DNA of 64,000 nt from Enterobacter sp. 638 (lineage in GTDB: Bacteria > Pseudomonadota > Gammaproteobacteria > Enterobacterales > Enterobacteriaceae). The position numbers and the translations under genes were made by a program. The notes under the pieces are model-generated. The model made no database searches. It was not told the origin of the DNA and saw only the letters and a program-made list of their open reading frames with translations. Shown here in pieces: positions 23,319 to 32,508 of the stretch (position 1 is the first letter of the stretch; each line of letters starts with the position of its first letter). Where the stretch lies: NCBI RefSeq assembly GCF_000016325.1, contig NC_009436.1, positions 3,100,001 through 3,164,000 of the forward strand, written 5' to 3'.

Positions 23319-24071
23319 TTATTCCGCATCAATCTCGGACAATTCGTTTTCGATAGCTTTCGCATTCGGGTTATCTTCCGGCTTCAGCTTGCCACCGTTA
23401 GCGATGAAGTCATGATTCTGGAAGTAGGCTTCACGCACCATGATGTAAGGATCGGAAGACTGGCGCAGCAGGCCGTCTGAATCCAGCAGTTGCGCGCGCG
23501 TTTCGATACCTTCGACCGTCCATTTACCAATCGACAGCGGCCACGTCAGCCATGACAGCACCGGATAAAGTGTATCGACCATATCGCCACCGTCATCACG
23601 CACGGTAAAGCTGCCGTAGAACGGCAAATGCATATACGGGCCATAGCCAACACCATAATTCCCGAGCGTACTACCAAAGCGGTGCGGCTGTTCACGCTGC
23701 AGTTTCTGGTTAGACATCCCAGCCACATCGATAAAGCCGCCCATACCCAACAGGGTGTTCAGGAAGAAGCGAGTAAAATGAACCATCCCCTGATAGGGAT
23801 CGCCTTGCAGGAAGAAGTTCACCATCACCGCGGGCTCTTCCAGGTTGCTGGTGAAATTGCTCAGTCCATTACGCGCAGGTTGCGGAACATAGTCGCGCCA
23901 TGCAACAGCCACCGGACGAACCAGATACGGATCCAGCACGTTGTAGTTGAAGCTATACATGGAGCGGTTGAATCCTTCTAAAGGATCGGAGCGCCCCGTT
24001 TGTTCGCCCGAACTGGCGCAGCCCACAAGCAGGCTTGTGCCCAGCGCAAGCGCCGACAGCCGAAGTTTCAT
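23319..24071 (-). CDS. mlaA: MlaA (VacJ), outer membrane phospholipid-retrieval lipoprotein
   Basis: MlaA sits in the outer membrane with OmpC/OmpF, removes phospholipids from the outer leaflet and hands them to MlaC. The 250-aa precursor has a lipoprotein signal with lipobox LLVGC (Cys18). The body has the family segments DPLEGFNRSMYSFNYNVLDPYLVRPVAVAWRDYVP, GMGGFIDVAGM and GVGYGPYMHLPFYGSFTVRD. The length matches E. coli MlaA (251 aa). Confidence 0.95.
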   Translation of the reverse strand: MKLRLSALALGTSLLVGCASSGEQTGRSDPLEGFNRSMYSFNYNVLDPYLVRPVAVAWRDYVPQPARNGLSNFTSNLEEPAVMVNFFLQGDPYQGMVHFTRFFLNTLLGMGGFIDVAGMSNQKLQREQPHRFGSTLGNYGVGYGPYMHLPFYGSFTVRDDGGDMVDTLYPVLSWLTWPLSIGKWTVEGIETRAQLLDSDGLLRQSSDPYIMVREAYFQNHDFIANGGKLKPEDNPNAKAIENELSEIDAE

Positions 24072-24386
24072 TTATTTCTCCCTGTTAAGTATGGCTATCG
24101 TAGATTGCCATCCGTAACGGAGCGCAGGACGCTCCCTTATAAACATGCAAGTGATTGTAACAGCACGTTTCTGGATGTCCACGCACACAGTGCCGGGTGA
24201 TGATTACGCTCGCCCTGATCACAGCATAGCCTGACTTTGCCATTTCATTTTGTTGGCGATTTTAGCCTGTGACGTAACGTGATGTATCGCGTTTGTTGCC
24301 ATTGTCAGAAAATAAGAGCATCCCGACGGGCAATATCCAAATAAACGCTACGATTATACGGATGACAACGAAGCGAGACACTTTCT
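24072..24386. other. Divergent control region between mlaA and yfdC
   Basis: No gene is seen in these 315 bases. They must contain the promoters of both flanking genes; I did not find a convincing -35/-10 pair or operator. Confidence 0.5.
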
Positions 24387-25328
24387 ATGGACGATCTTAA
24401 AGAAGAAAAAATCGATGAACATTCGGATGAGCTTGAAGTTGAAAGCGAAGAAAAGCAGCGCGGTAAAAAAATAGAAATCGATGAAGATCGCCTTCCCTCG
24501 CGAGCCATGGCTATTCACGAGCATATCCGCCAGGACGGCGAAAAAGAGCTTGAACGTGATGCCATGGCCCTACTGTGGTCTGCGATTGCAGCAGGATTGT
24601 CGATGGGCGCGTCGCTGCTGGCGAAAGGTATTTTCCACGTGCAGCTAGAAGGCGTTCCCGGTGGTTTCCTGATTGAGAACCTGGGTTATACCTTTGGATT
24701 TGTCATCGTCATTATGGCGCGTCAACAGCTGTTTACGGAAAACACGGTGACGGCGGTTCTGCCGGTGATGCAAAGTCCGACGTGGGGTAATTTTGGGCTT
24801 TTGATGCGCCTGTGGGGGGTGGTGTTACTGGGGAATATTATTGGTACAGGAGTGGCGGCGTGGGCCTTTGAGTATATGCCCATATTTGATGAACCCACGC
24901 GCGACGCGTTCGTCAAAATTGGTATGGACGTCATGAAGAATACGCCTCTTGAGATGTTCTCCAACGCCATTATCTCCGGCTGGATTATTGCCACCATGGT
25001 CTGGATGTTCCCGTCTGCGGGATCCGCAAAAATTGTCGTGATTATCCTGATGACCTGGCTTATTGCACTGGCCGATACGACGCATATTGTGGTGGGAACG
25101 GTTGAGGTGTTGTACCTGGTATTCAATGGCACCCAGCACTGGACCGACTTTTTCTGGCCCTTTGCACTGCCGACGCTGGCAGGAAACATCTGCGGCGGGA
25201 CCTTTATTTTCGCCCTCTTAAGCCATGCCCAAATTCGCAATGATATGTCGACTAAACGTAAGGCGGAGTTAAAGGAAAAAGAAAAAGCTCGGCAAAACAA
25301 CGACGGAAGTCCAAAAAAAACTGATTAA
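24387..25328 (+). CDS. yfdC: YfdC, formate/nitrite transporter family inner membrane protein
   Basis: YfdC belongs to the FNT channel family (FocA, NirC); its substrate has not been established. The 313-aa product has a long charged cytoplasmic N-terminus (about 1-65, with many Glu/Lys) and then six hydrophobic segments with the FNT-type GLSMGASLLAKG and LTWLIALADTTHIVVG segments, and a lysine-rich C-terminus. The length and order match E. coli, where yfdC also directly precedes argW. Confidence 0.93.
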   Translation: MDDLKEEKIDEHSDELEVESEEKQRGKKIEIDEDRLPSRAMAIHEHIRQDGEKELERDAMALLWSAIAAGLSMGASLLAKGIFHVQLEGVPGGFLIENLGYTFGFVIVIMARQQLFTENTVTAVLPVMQSPTWGNFGLLMRLWGVVLLGNIIGTGVAAWAFEYMPIFDEPTRDAFVKIGMDVMKNTPLEMFSNAIISGWIIATMVWMFPSAGSAKIVVIILMTWLIALADTTHIVVGTVEVLYLVFNGTQHWTDFFWPFALPTLAGNICGGTFIFALLSHAQIRNDMSTKRKAELKEKEKARQNNDGSPKKTD

Positions 25329-25386
25329 ATGGCGACTCTTTAAGCAGTCAGGCGGCATTGAGCTTAACGCATAGTGTAAATAACGC

Positions 25387-25392
25387 TATACT
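25387..25392 (+). promoter_or_regulatory. -10 element of argW
   Basis: TATACT lies 11 bases before the tRNA gene and is followed by a GC-rich discriminator (CGTGCCGC), typical of stringently controlled tRNA promoters. The -35 element is less clear (TTAACG or CTTAAC at about 25363-25369). Confidence 0.5.
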
Positions 25393-25403
25393 CGTGCCGC
25401 TTC

Positions 25404-25478
25404 GTCCCCTTAGTTAAATGGATATAACGAGCCCCTCCTAAGGGCTAGTTGCAGGTTCGATTCCTGCAGGGGACACCA
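25404..25478 (+). tRNA. argW: tRNA-Arg (anticodon CCT)
   Basis: This is a 75-base cloverleaf including encoded CCA. The acceptor arms are GTCCCCT (25404-25410) and AGGGGAC (25468-25474). The anticodon stem AGCCC/GGGCT encloses the loop CTCCTAA with anticodon CCT at 25437-25439, and the T-arm has GTTCGATTC. It corresponds to E. coli argW, a common integration site (prophage CPS-53 sits there in K-12). The last 22 bases of homology act as the left border of the island. Confidence 0.96.
25455..25476 (+). repeat. attL core, 22-bp direct repeat in argW
   Basis: This stretch covers the T-arm, acceptor 3' strand, discriminator and first C of the CCA. It is repeated exactly at 47524-47545 in the same orientation. 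The bases on both sides differ, so the identity is exactly 22 bp. It marks the left border of the island, with the integrase 179 bases further in. Confidence 0.93.
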
Positions 25479-25654
25479 GAATCCTGTCTATCGAAGTATA
25501 CCGAAGTCTATTTTTATTAATAATTTCAATAAGATTCCATCTACACAGGGTCTATCACGGCCTATTGTGATATACGGACATCTAGCTTGTTTTGTTGGTA
25601 TAACGGTTGGTATTGTAAGTTCGATAATGCAGATACCATCATCAGGAGGTCACA

Positions 25655-26905
25655 ATGGCACTAACTGATGTGAAAGTTAGAAATGCGAAACCTGCTGACA
25701 AGCCCGTCAAGCTTACTGATGGAAACGGTATGCATCTCCTCGTTCAGCCTTCGGGTTCAAAATACTGGAGGCTTCAATATCGCTTTTCTGGTAAGCAAAA
25801 AATGTTGGCTCTTGGTGTTTATCCTGAAGTATCTTTATCAGAAGCTCGTCGCAGACGAGAAGAAGCAAGACAACTTATTGCCAATAATGTTGATCCTGGT
25901 GAGAAGCGAAAAACAAAAAAGATTGAAGAGAAAGGCTTGCTCATTTTTGAAACTGTTGCCAGAGACTGGCATTCAAGCAACAGGACATGGTCAGACAGCC
26001 ATCGAAAAACGGTTTTGAGTAGCTTGATCACCCATGTCTTTCCTGTAATAGGTAAGCGAAACATTACTGAACTAAAAACCCGTGATTTATTAGTTCCCCT
26101 GAAAAAAGCAGAAGCCACCGGGCATCTGGAACTTGCGGCACGCTTACAGCAAAGAATCACAGCAATTATGCGGTATGCAGTTCACAATGCTTTGGTTGAC
26201 CAAAACCCAGCTTACGACCTCACAGGTGCTGTAACCACTGCCAAGAGCAATCACCGCCCTGCCCTTCCTCTTGAACAACTCCCTGAGCTTTTGAAAAGGA
26301 TTGGTACATATAAAGGTAAAGGAATCACCCAAATAGCAGTTCAATTGACTCTACTGACTTTTATCCGGTCAAGTGAACTAAGATTCGCTCGTTGGTCTGA
26401 GGTGAATTTCAAAAACTCCTTATGGACAATCCCTGCTGAAAGACAAGTACTGGATGGAGTTAAGTACTCAGGCAGGGGCTCAAAAATGAAAACTCCTCAT
26501 CTGGTGCCACTCAGCAAGCAGGCAGTAGTATTGCTTAAAAAGCTCCACGCGATAAGTGGAGAAAATGAGCTAATGTTCGTTGGGTTTAGTCGTGATGACA
26601 AACCCATAAGTGAGAACACCGTTAACAAAGCTCTTCGGACGATGGGCTACGATACAAAAAAAGACGTGTGTGGACATGGATTCAGGACAATGGCATGTAG
26701 TGCCCTTATTGAGTCAGGTCTGTGGTCAAGAGATGCTGTGGAAAAGCAAATGAGTCACCAAGAGCGGAACTCCGTTCGAGCAGCTTACATTCATAAAGCA
26801 GAACATCTTGAAGAGCGAAAGTTGATGCTCCAATGGTGGGCTAACTATCTTGATACATGTAAAGAAGAAGCTATTACACCATTTACTTATGCAGTCCAAT
26901 CATAG
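25655..26905 (+). CDS. P4-type tyrosine integrase
   Basis: This is a site-specific recombinase that would insert and excise the island at argW. The 416-aa product has the N-terminal DUF4102 arm-binding domain (MALTDVKVRNAKPADKPVKL, DGNGMHLLV), a core-binding domain, and a catalytic domain with Arg238, His341-x-x-Arg344, His368 and nucleophile Tyr378. All the expected catalytic residues are present, so it should be active. The start follows a strong AGGAGG ribosome site. It lies 176 bases after the tRNA and is transcribed away from it, as is usual for islands of the IntS/P4 group. Confidence 0.93.
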   Translation: MALTDVKVRNAKPADKPVKLTDGNGMHLLVQPSGSKYWRLQYRFSGKQKMLALGVYPEVSLSEARRRREEARQLIANNVDPGEKRKTKKIEEKGLLIFETVARDWHSSNRTWSDSHRKTVLSSLITHVFPVIGKRNITELKTRDLLVPLKKAEATGHLELAARLQQRITAIMRYAVHNALVDQNPAYDLTGAVTTAKSNHRPALPLEQLPELLKRIGTYKGKGITQIAVQLTLLTFIRSSELRFARWSEVNFKNSLWTIPAERQVLDGVKYSGRGSKMKTPHLVPLSKQAVVLLKKLHAISGENELMFVGFSRDDKPISENTVNKALRTMGYDTKKDVCGHGFRTMACSALIESGLWSRDAVEKQMSHQERNSVRAAYIHKAEHLEERKLMLQWWANYLDTCKEEAITPFTYAVQS

Positions 26906-26921
26906 CCACTTACAACCGGCA

Positions 26922-26945
26922 AGCCTTAGGAAACATTCTAAGGCT
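26922..26945. terminator. Hairpin downstream of the integrase
   Basis: AGCCTTAG and CTAAGGCT pair perfectly around an 8-base loop, 17 bases after the integrase stop. No T-run follows, so its role as a terminator is uncertain. Confidence 0.4.
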
Positions 26946-27107
26946 ATCTGTCATATCAGCTAAACAACTCAAATCCTTCCTTGATAGTCATTGACCCTGA
27001 AGCTTTCACTAAATCCCTCCAACTACCGATAAAAACAGTTGTAATTGATTAAAAAATGATCAATTTTATTCAGCATCTTACATAAGATCATCCATGGGGT
27101 TTAGTGC

Positions 27108-28664
27108 ATGACTGGCGAAAATGATAAAAATCATAAGGTTAGAGTTGCACAGTACTTAAGGATGTCAACTGACCATCAGCAGTATTCTTTACATAATCAG
27201 TCTGAATACATCAAAAATTATGCAGAAAAGAATAATATGGAGATTGCTTATACTTATGATGATGCAGGCAAGAGCGGGGTCAGCATCGTAGGGAGACATT
27301 CTTTACAACAGCTACTTAGTGATGTGGAACAGAAAAAAATAAATATACAAGCTGTATTATTTTATGATGTCAGTCGCTTTGGTCGTTTTCAAAATAGTGA
27401 TGAAGCTGCTTATTACTCTTTTCTCTTTGAGAGAAATGGTGTGGATCTTATATATTGCTCAGAACCCATACCCACTAAGGAGTTTCCTTTAGAATCATCC
27501 GTCATATTGAATATAAAAAGATCAAGTGCAGCTTATCATAGTAGAAATTTATCCGAAAAAGTTTTCATAGGGCAAGTAAATTTAATAAAGCGTGGTTATC
27601 ATCAGGGAGGTATGGCTGGTTATGGACTTAGAAGACTTTTAGTGGATGAAAATGACATAGCTAAGGAAATCTTAAATTTTAGAAAAAGAAAAAGCATCCA
27701 AACAGATAGGGTTATATTAATCCCTGGACCTAAAATTGAAATACAAATTGTAAACAAAATCTATGACCTTTTTATAGATCATCATGTACCAGAGTTTATC
27801 ATTGCTGAAAAATTAAATGAACAAAATATAGCAGCAGAAAACGGTTCATACTGGACTCGTGGGAAAATACACCAAATATTGACTAATGAAAAGTACATTG
27901 GCAATAATATATACAATAAAACCTCTTCCAAACTTAAAAGTAAATCCATTAAAAACCCTAAACATGAATGGGTACGATGTGATAAAGCATTTAAGCCAAT
28001 TATTTCAAAGAAAAAATTTAATAAAGCACAGGATATAATCCAGCTTAGGTCGATACATTTATCAAATGATGATCTTTTAGAAAAGCTAAAGCAAAAATTA
28101 GAAAACAATGGAAAACTATCAGGGTTTATCATTGATGAAGATGATACAGGTCCATCATCATCTGTTTATAGAGCCCGCTTTGGTGGTCTTTTAAGAGCAT
28201 ATAGTTTAATTGGCTATAAGCCAGAGCATGATTACAGTTACCTCCAAATAAATGAAGCATTAAGAACATTCTATTCTTATGTAATTGAAGATTTCAAAAA
28301 TAATATTTTGCAAAACAACTGTTATGTAGATGCACATAAATATGCACCGATGCTATATATTAATGAAGAACTTATAATTTCTGTAGTCATAACAAAATGC
28401 AACCATATGAAATCTGGGAAACTAAGATGGAAAGTGAGATTCGATAATACATCGAGGGCAGACATAACCATCGTAATACGAATGGATTCTCAAAATGAAT
28501 CACCTCGTGATTTCTATATCATACCAAAAATTGACAATGCATTTAGTAAAATGGTTATGTCAGAAAAAAACAACCTCCGATTAGAACTCTATAGATTTGA
28601 CAACTTAGATAACTTTCTAAACATCATTAATCATATAAAAGTGAGGGATCTCTATGCAGCCTAA
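27108..28664 (+). CDS. Large serine recombinase
   Basis: This is a site-specific recombinase of the large serine type. The 518-aa product has an N-terminal resolvase domain with the nucleophile Ser20 in QYLRMSTDHQQYS and the conserved VLFYDVSRFGRF; a recombinase domain (about 165-320) with GGMAGYGLRR and WTRGKIHQILTNEKYIGNNIYNK; and an AT-rich-coded C-terminal region I do not recognise. It lacks an obvious cysteine-rich zinc ribbon. Its stop overlaps the next gene by 11 bases, so it forms one operon with two ParB/RepB-like genes. Partner sites are not visible. Confidence 0.88.
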   Translation: MTGENDKNHKVRVAQYLRMSTDHQQYSLHNQSEYIKNYAEKNNMEIAYTYDDAGKSGVSIVGRHSLQQLLSDVEQKKINIQAVLFYDVSRFGRFQNSDEAAYYSFLFERNGVDLIYCSEPIPTKEFPLESSVILNIKRSSAAYHSRNLSEKVFIGQVNLIKRGYHQGGMAGYGLRRLLVDENDIAKEILNFRKRKSIQTDRVILIPGPKIEIQIVNKIYDLFIDHHVPEFIIAEKLNEQNIAAENGSYWTRGKIHQILTNEKYIGNNIYNKTSSKLKSKSIKNPKHEWVRCDKAFKPIISKKKFNKAQDIIQLRSIHLSNDDLLEKLKQKLENNGKLSGFIIDEDDTGPSSSVYRARFGGLLRAYSLIGYKPEHDYSYLQINEALRTFYSYVIEDFKNNILQNNCYVDAHKYAPMLYINEELIISVVITKCNHMKSGKLRWKVRFDNTSRADITIVIRMDSQNESPRDFYIIPKIDNAFSKMVMSEKNNLRLELYRFDNLDNFLNIINHIKVRDLYAA

Positions 28665-29550
28665 AATTAATGAATCCTCTATAATTCACATTGAAATTGC
28701 AAAAATAAAAATAGTTATCCCACGGACCAGGAACAAAGGAGTACATGACGAAATAAAAGAAAGTATAAAAAAAAGAGGTTTAAGCAAGCCGATAAGTGTT
28801 AGAGCTATTAATGAAGTCGATTTCAAATATGCTTTAATCTGTGGTCAAGGAAGAATAGAAGCTCTTATTGCATTGGGTGAAACAACAATCCCCGCAATTA
28901 TAAGAGATGTTTCAGAGGAAGATGCTTATGTTATGAGTTTAGTTGAAAATATTGCAAGGAGGCGACCGCGTTCTAATGAGTTACTTCAGATTATAAAGGA
29001 TATGAAAATCAGAGGGCTATCCGATTCTGAGATAAGCGAGATTACGGGCTATTCAACGAATTGGGTAAACAGTATAAACATGCTTCTTGATAAGGGAGAG
29101 CATAAACTTCTTTCTGCTGTTGAAAGAGGTAATTTACCATTGTATCTCGCAGTTGAATTTGCAAGATGTGAGACGGAAGAAGCCCAAAATCTTCTTACTG
29201 AAGCATATGATAAAAAGATAATAAAGAGCCGGGACATTATAAAAATAAAACACATACTAAACCAGCGGATTACAGGAAATAAAGGGGCAAAAGCAGCAGG
29301 TTTTTTTTATCACAAACCAACAAAAAAAATGTCAGCAGAAGAGTTAATCTCTTTATATGAGAACAGCATTGCTGAACATAGATCTGTTTATAATCACTCT
29401 AAGTTTGTAAAAACCAATCTATTAATAGTAAACGAGATTTTCAATATAATAATTATGAATAAAAGCTTTCAAAACCTACTTGAGCAAGAGAACCTATCAG
29501 AACTACCATCACAGATCATAAACCCAATAAATAAAGAGGTATCACAATGA
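28654..29550 (+). CDS. ParB/RepB-like DNA-binding protein 1
   Basis: The 298-aa product starts with a ParB N-terminal (ParB/Srx) fold: IPRTRNKGVHDEIKESIKKRGLSKPISV, then LICGQGRIEALIALGE, where GQGRIEA corresponds to the nucleotide-binding G-x-x-R motif. LVENIARRRPRSNELLQ follows, and then a helix-turn-helix (about 112-140, GLSDSEISEITGYSTNWV). The middle part resembles the RepB plasmid-partition domain. Such proteins bind DNA and may bind CTP. No ParA ATPase gene is nearby, so classical partition is unlikely. It overlaps the recombinase gene before it and the second ParB-like gene after it. Confidence 0.8.
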   Translation: MQPKINESSIIHIEIAKIKIVIPRTRNKGVHDEIKESIKKRGLSKPISVRAINEVDFKYALICGQGRIEALIALGETTIPAIIRDVSEEDAYVMSLVENIARRRPRSNELLQIIKDMKIRGLSDSEISEITGYSTNWVNSINMLLDKGEHKLLSAVERGNLPLYLAVEFARCETEEAQNLLTEAYDKKIIKSRDIIKIKHILNQRITGNKGAKAAGFFYHKPTKKMSAEELISLYENSIAEHRSVYNHSKFVKTNLLIVNEIFNIIIMNKSFQNLLEQENLSELPSQIINPINKEVSQ

Positions 29551-30440
29551 TTAAGTTACGCTTTGGTGATAATTTTATTTCTTTAGAAACTAACAAGCTA
29601 ACACCTTCCAAAGAGTTATTGGAAAATGTGAAACGAAGCCATAAATATCATCAAATAGTTACATCAATTGAGAGCTTAGGGATTATTGAACCAATAATAG
29701 TATATTATGATAAAGAAAATGATGCTACAAAGATACTTGATGGTCATTTAAGGATCGAGGCTCTAAAAGACTTAGGCATAGAAAAAGCCCCATGCATACT
29801 TTCGAGTATTGATGATGCCTTTACTCCTAACAAACAAGTGAATCATATTAATGTTGTGGAAGAACATAGAATGATAATCAAGTCACTTGCTAAAGTATCA
29901 ATTGAAAAGTTGAGTGCTGCTTTGGGGATGTCTGTTGAGTCTATTAGAGATAAGGCTAATGTTATGAACGGAATAGATCCAAGTGTAATATCAAAACTTT
30001 CTGACAAGCCAATTCCCAAAGCAACATTTGATGTTTTGAGGAAGATGAAACCCATACGCCAAATTGAAGCAGTCGGTACAATGATAAATTTTGATAATTA
30101 TAGTAAAAAATTTGCCATGAGTATTTTGGATGCAACACCAGCATCGATGATTGTTTTTAAAGGAAAAAATGTATCCTACAAAAGAGACATCAAAAAAACC
30201 ATATTCCGTCTTGAACAAGAAATGGCAACAACATCAGAAGATACTAAAAAACTACAAAACGAGTATGGTTCAGACATGTTAAAATTCGTGATAATTCAGT
30301 CATATATTACTAAATTGCTTGGCAATACTAAGGTGCTTCATTGGTTTTTAGAAAATGAGAGTGATTATCTAAATGAATTAAAAAGGATTTCAAGCATAAA
30401 CTCTTTGGATGATAAAAATCTTAGTGAAAGCAGCCCGTAA
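29547..30440 (+). CDS. ParB/RepB-like DNA-binding protein 2
   Basis: The 297-aa product has the same plan as the gene before it: a ParB-type N-terminal domain (VTSIESLGIIEPIIVY, ILDGHLRIEALKDLGIEKAPC), a helix-turn-helix-like region (about 118-142, SIEKLSAALGMSVESIRDKA) and a RepB-like C-terminal half. It starts in an ATGA overlap with the upstream stop and has its own GAGGT ribosome site. The two ParB-like proteins differ clearly in sequence, so they may form a heteromeric DNA-binding partner of the serine recombinase; this is an inference. Confidence 0.78.
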   Translation: MIKLRFGDNFISLETNKLTPSKELLENVKRSHKYHQIVTSIESLGIIEPIIVYYDKENDATKILDGHLRIEALKDLGIEKAPCILSSIDDAFTPNKQVNHINVVEEHRMIIKSLAKVSIEKLSAALGMSVESIRDKANVMNGIDPSVISKLSDKPIPKATFDVLRKMKPIRQIEAVGTMINFDNYSKKFAMSILDATPASMIVFKGKNVSYKRDIKKTIFRLEQEMATTSEDTKKLQNEYGSDMLKFVIIQSYITKLLGNTKVLHWFLENESDYLNELKRISSINSLDDKNLSESSP

Positions 30441-30882
30441 TAGGTTACGATTTATTTAACGGTAAAATATCCTTATGAATTATTTTGATATAAGCAAGAA
30501 TGTTTTTAAGAAATTACTATTATGAGTCAGTTTAAGCCGTTATCATTCGGATGGGCTTTGGAGGTAAGCTTTTAAGCCTATGGAACGAGACCCATTGCGA
30601 GAACGGCAAAGAAGGATGAAATAATTTCTTTAATAGTACAGGATACTTAAAAGAGCGAATACTGTTTATGAAATGGCCGATTGGCTATGTTCAGGCTTAA
30701 TAATTTCAAGCTATCGAGGAATAACAGCTTTAATTGTATTAGATCTTCCTGCTCCTCATTCCCTTTTACGACATCAATTATTCTATTTATATCTTTTAGT
30801 TACTGGACTATGGTATATGGGTTTTAAGGGAAATCAGATTATTTATATGACCTGAAAGAAATTTCCGGTCTTGAAAATTGAC
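30441..30882. other. Intergenic with possible gene remnant
   Basis: In these 442 bases I see no credible gene. Short peptides in one frame (for example a stretch reading AYGTRPIARTAKKDEIISLIVQ at about 30576-30648, preceded and followed by stops) look like a decayed coding sequence, but I cannot name it. A weak hairpin at 30849-30870 could end the minus-strand operon. Confidence 0.4.
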
Positions 30883-32490
30883 TTAAAGCTTGTTCTTTTG
30901 TGGCTTGCATATCTTCTTTTTGTGAATATTTGGGTCTACAGCAATTTTACAGATCCTGACCTCATATCCAAAATTGGTAATACTTTTGTGGAAATTTTTT
31001 AAGTTAATTTTAGAAAACAAAGGTAAATCTTCGGGAAGGTTCTTGTTAGAAGCTATGGCAAAAACTAATTTATATTTTTTAGCATCTGGTCTATTTATAT
31101 GATCGACTAATTTTATATGCGCAGGTAGTTTCTCATTCAACTTGCCTCGAAAGTCAGAGTCACTTATAAAAAGCTCAGAACCTACGAATCCTTGTGAAAA
31201 AAGATGGCTCATACTTTGCGAACCTGTATAATATTTTACATGGATAAAATCTGATTTACCTCTGATAAGATCGCAAAATTCAACCTTACTTTTTCCACCG
31301 CCATGATAAATAAATTTCTGGTCCATGTGTGTAAAGGAATTATCATCGAGACAAAGTTTTTTATTATAATCTTCCTCTCTTTTATATGAATACATAGGAA
31401 ATTCATCTGAATATTCATAATGAATGATTTTTTTCATTTCGTCATCAATAATCGATACAAATTTCCTATCTGCCACATACCATATAGAGTCTCGAAGAAT
31501 ATAGTTCTGATCACCTTCTTTTATCTCGGCATAGAGGCACCTATATAAAGACCATTTTTTTATCGATTCAAAATCGGCATTCAAAACATGCAGGTAACTT
31601 TTTTTGAGTTCATCAACATTTACTTCAGTGTTCTTACCATCAAAATAATCACAAACATGGTCTATTGATAAGGTTTCATGAATGAACTTTTGTCTCTTAT
31701 CAAAGCAATAGCCTATTTGATTTTCCCAGTCTACTATTTCTGGTTCTCCAAGCCATAAATCATTGAAGTCTTTTTCCTTTATCCGATCAATCAAAAGCGA
31801 ATCCAATATCTCAACTTCTTGTTCATCAGCCTCCTTGATATTGTTAACCCATTCGAATTCTTCAGGAAGAGGTAACAAGTAAATAGAGTCTATTTTGGTT
31901 AACAGTGCTGGAATAGCCTTCAATTCAATATCCGGCATGATCACAAACGCATCTTTGCCAGTAATTTTACTTCCTAAAATATCTTCTGTCGAAGTGCCTG
32001 TGAGAGTTGTGAGAATATCCATCTCAGAATCTATTTTTAGGTTGTATATATCGACTTCTTTACTGCTCTGACTGCGAGTTAACAGGTTTGTTTCGTTGTG
32101 ACTGCCTTTATCTAAACTGCGAATTTTTTTATGTTCTATACTATTAAGAGTTGTTTTAAGCCCAAATCCTTTGACAATGCTGCCATCATTAATTAAGTGA
32201 TGACCGGTTCCAAAGGGAATAAGATATCTGGAATTGTTAGCTTCAATAACTAATACTGCTCCTGTGCTACTATTCATACCGAAGAAATCAAGTTCTATGC
32301 TAGGATTTTGGCCCATAAAAAAGGTGGTCCATTCAGGAGGTTTTGGGTCCATATACTCCTTTACATATAGATATGCTCGTGCATCATCCATCTCGAATTC
32401 AACAGGTCTTTTGACCCTTTCCAAATTCAAAACCTGATCAATATCATCGCTAAACCTTTTTGTTTTATAAATAGAGAGTTTTATCTTCAT
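30883..32490 (-). CDS. TIGR04141/DUF6119-type sporadically distributed protein
   Basis: The 535-aa product resembles the family called TIGR04141 (DUF6119), found sporadically on mobile elements and in defence-type islands, with no established activity that I know of. Recognisable family-like features are the N-terminal region with P-P-E-W-T-T-F-F, the segment FGTGHHLINDGSIVKGFGLKTTLNSI, and a C-terminal alpha/beta region with HVKYYTGSQSMSHLFSQGFVGSELF, reminiscent of nuclease-fold cores. It begins only 18 bases after hxsA, so it is probably the fifth gene of the hxsDBCA operon. The family assignment is from memory. Confidence 0.65.
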   Translation of the reverse strand: MKIKLSIYKTKRFSDDIDQVLNLERVKRPVEFEMDDARAYLYVKEYMDPKPPEWTTFFMGQNPSIELDFFGMNSSTGAVLVIEANNSRYLIPFGTGHHLINDGSIVKGFGLKTTLNSIEHKKIRSLDKGSHNETNLLTRSQSSKEVDIYNLKIDSEMDILTTLTGTSTEDILGSKITGKDAFVIMPDIELKAIPALLTKIDSIYLLPLPEEFEWVNNIKEADEQEVEILDSLLIDRIKEKDFNDLWLGEPEIVDWENQIGYCFDKRQKFIHETLSIDHVCDYFDGKNTEVNVDELKKSYLHVLNADFESIKKWSLYRCLYAEIKEGDQNYILRDSIWYVADRKFVSIIDDEMKKIIHYEYSDEFPMYSYKREEDYNKKLCLDDNSFTHMDQKFIYHGGGKSKVEFCDLIRGKSDFIHVKYYTGSQSMSHLFSQGFVGSELFISDSDFRGKLNEKLPAHIKLVDHINRPDAKKYKLVFAIASNKNLPEDLPLFSKINLKNFHKSITNFGYEVRICKIAVDPNIHKKKICKPQKNKL

Positions 32491-32508
32491 TCTATTTTAC
32501 CTAATATT

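Noticed and set aside
28654..30440. A plasmid partition system (parAB)
   Set aside because: Two ParB/RepB-like genes are present, but no ParA-type ATPase and no replication gene; both are coupled to a recombinase instead.
30673..30855. 60-codon frame in the gap after the ParB-like genes
   Set aside because: No ribosome site, no recognisable peptide, and stops in neighbouring frames. It is at most part of a remnant.
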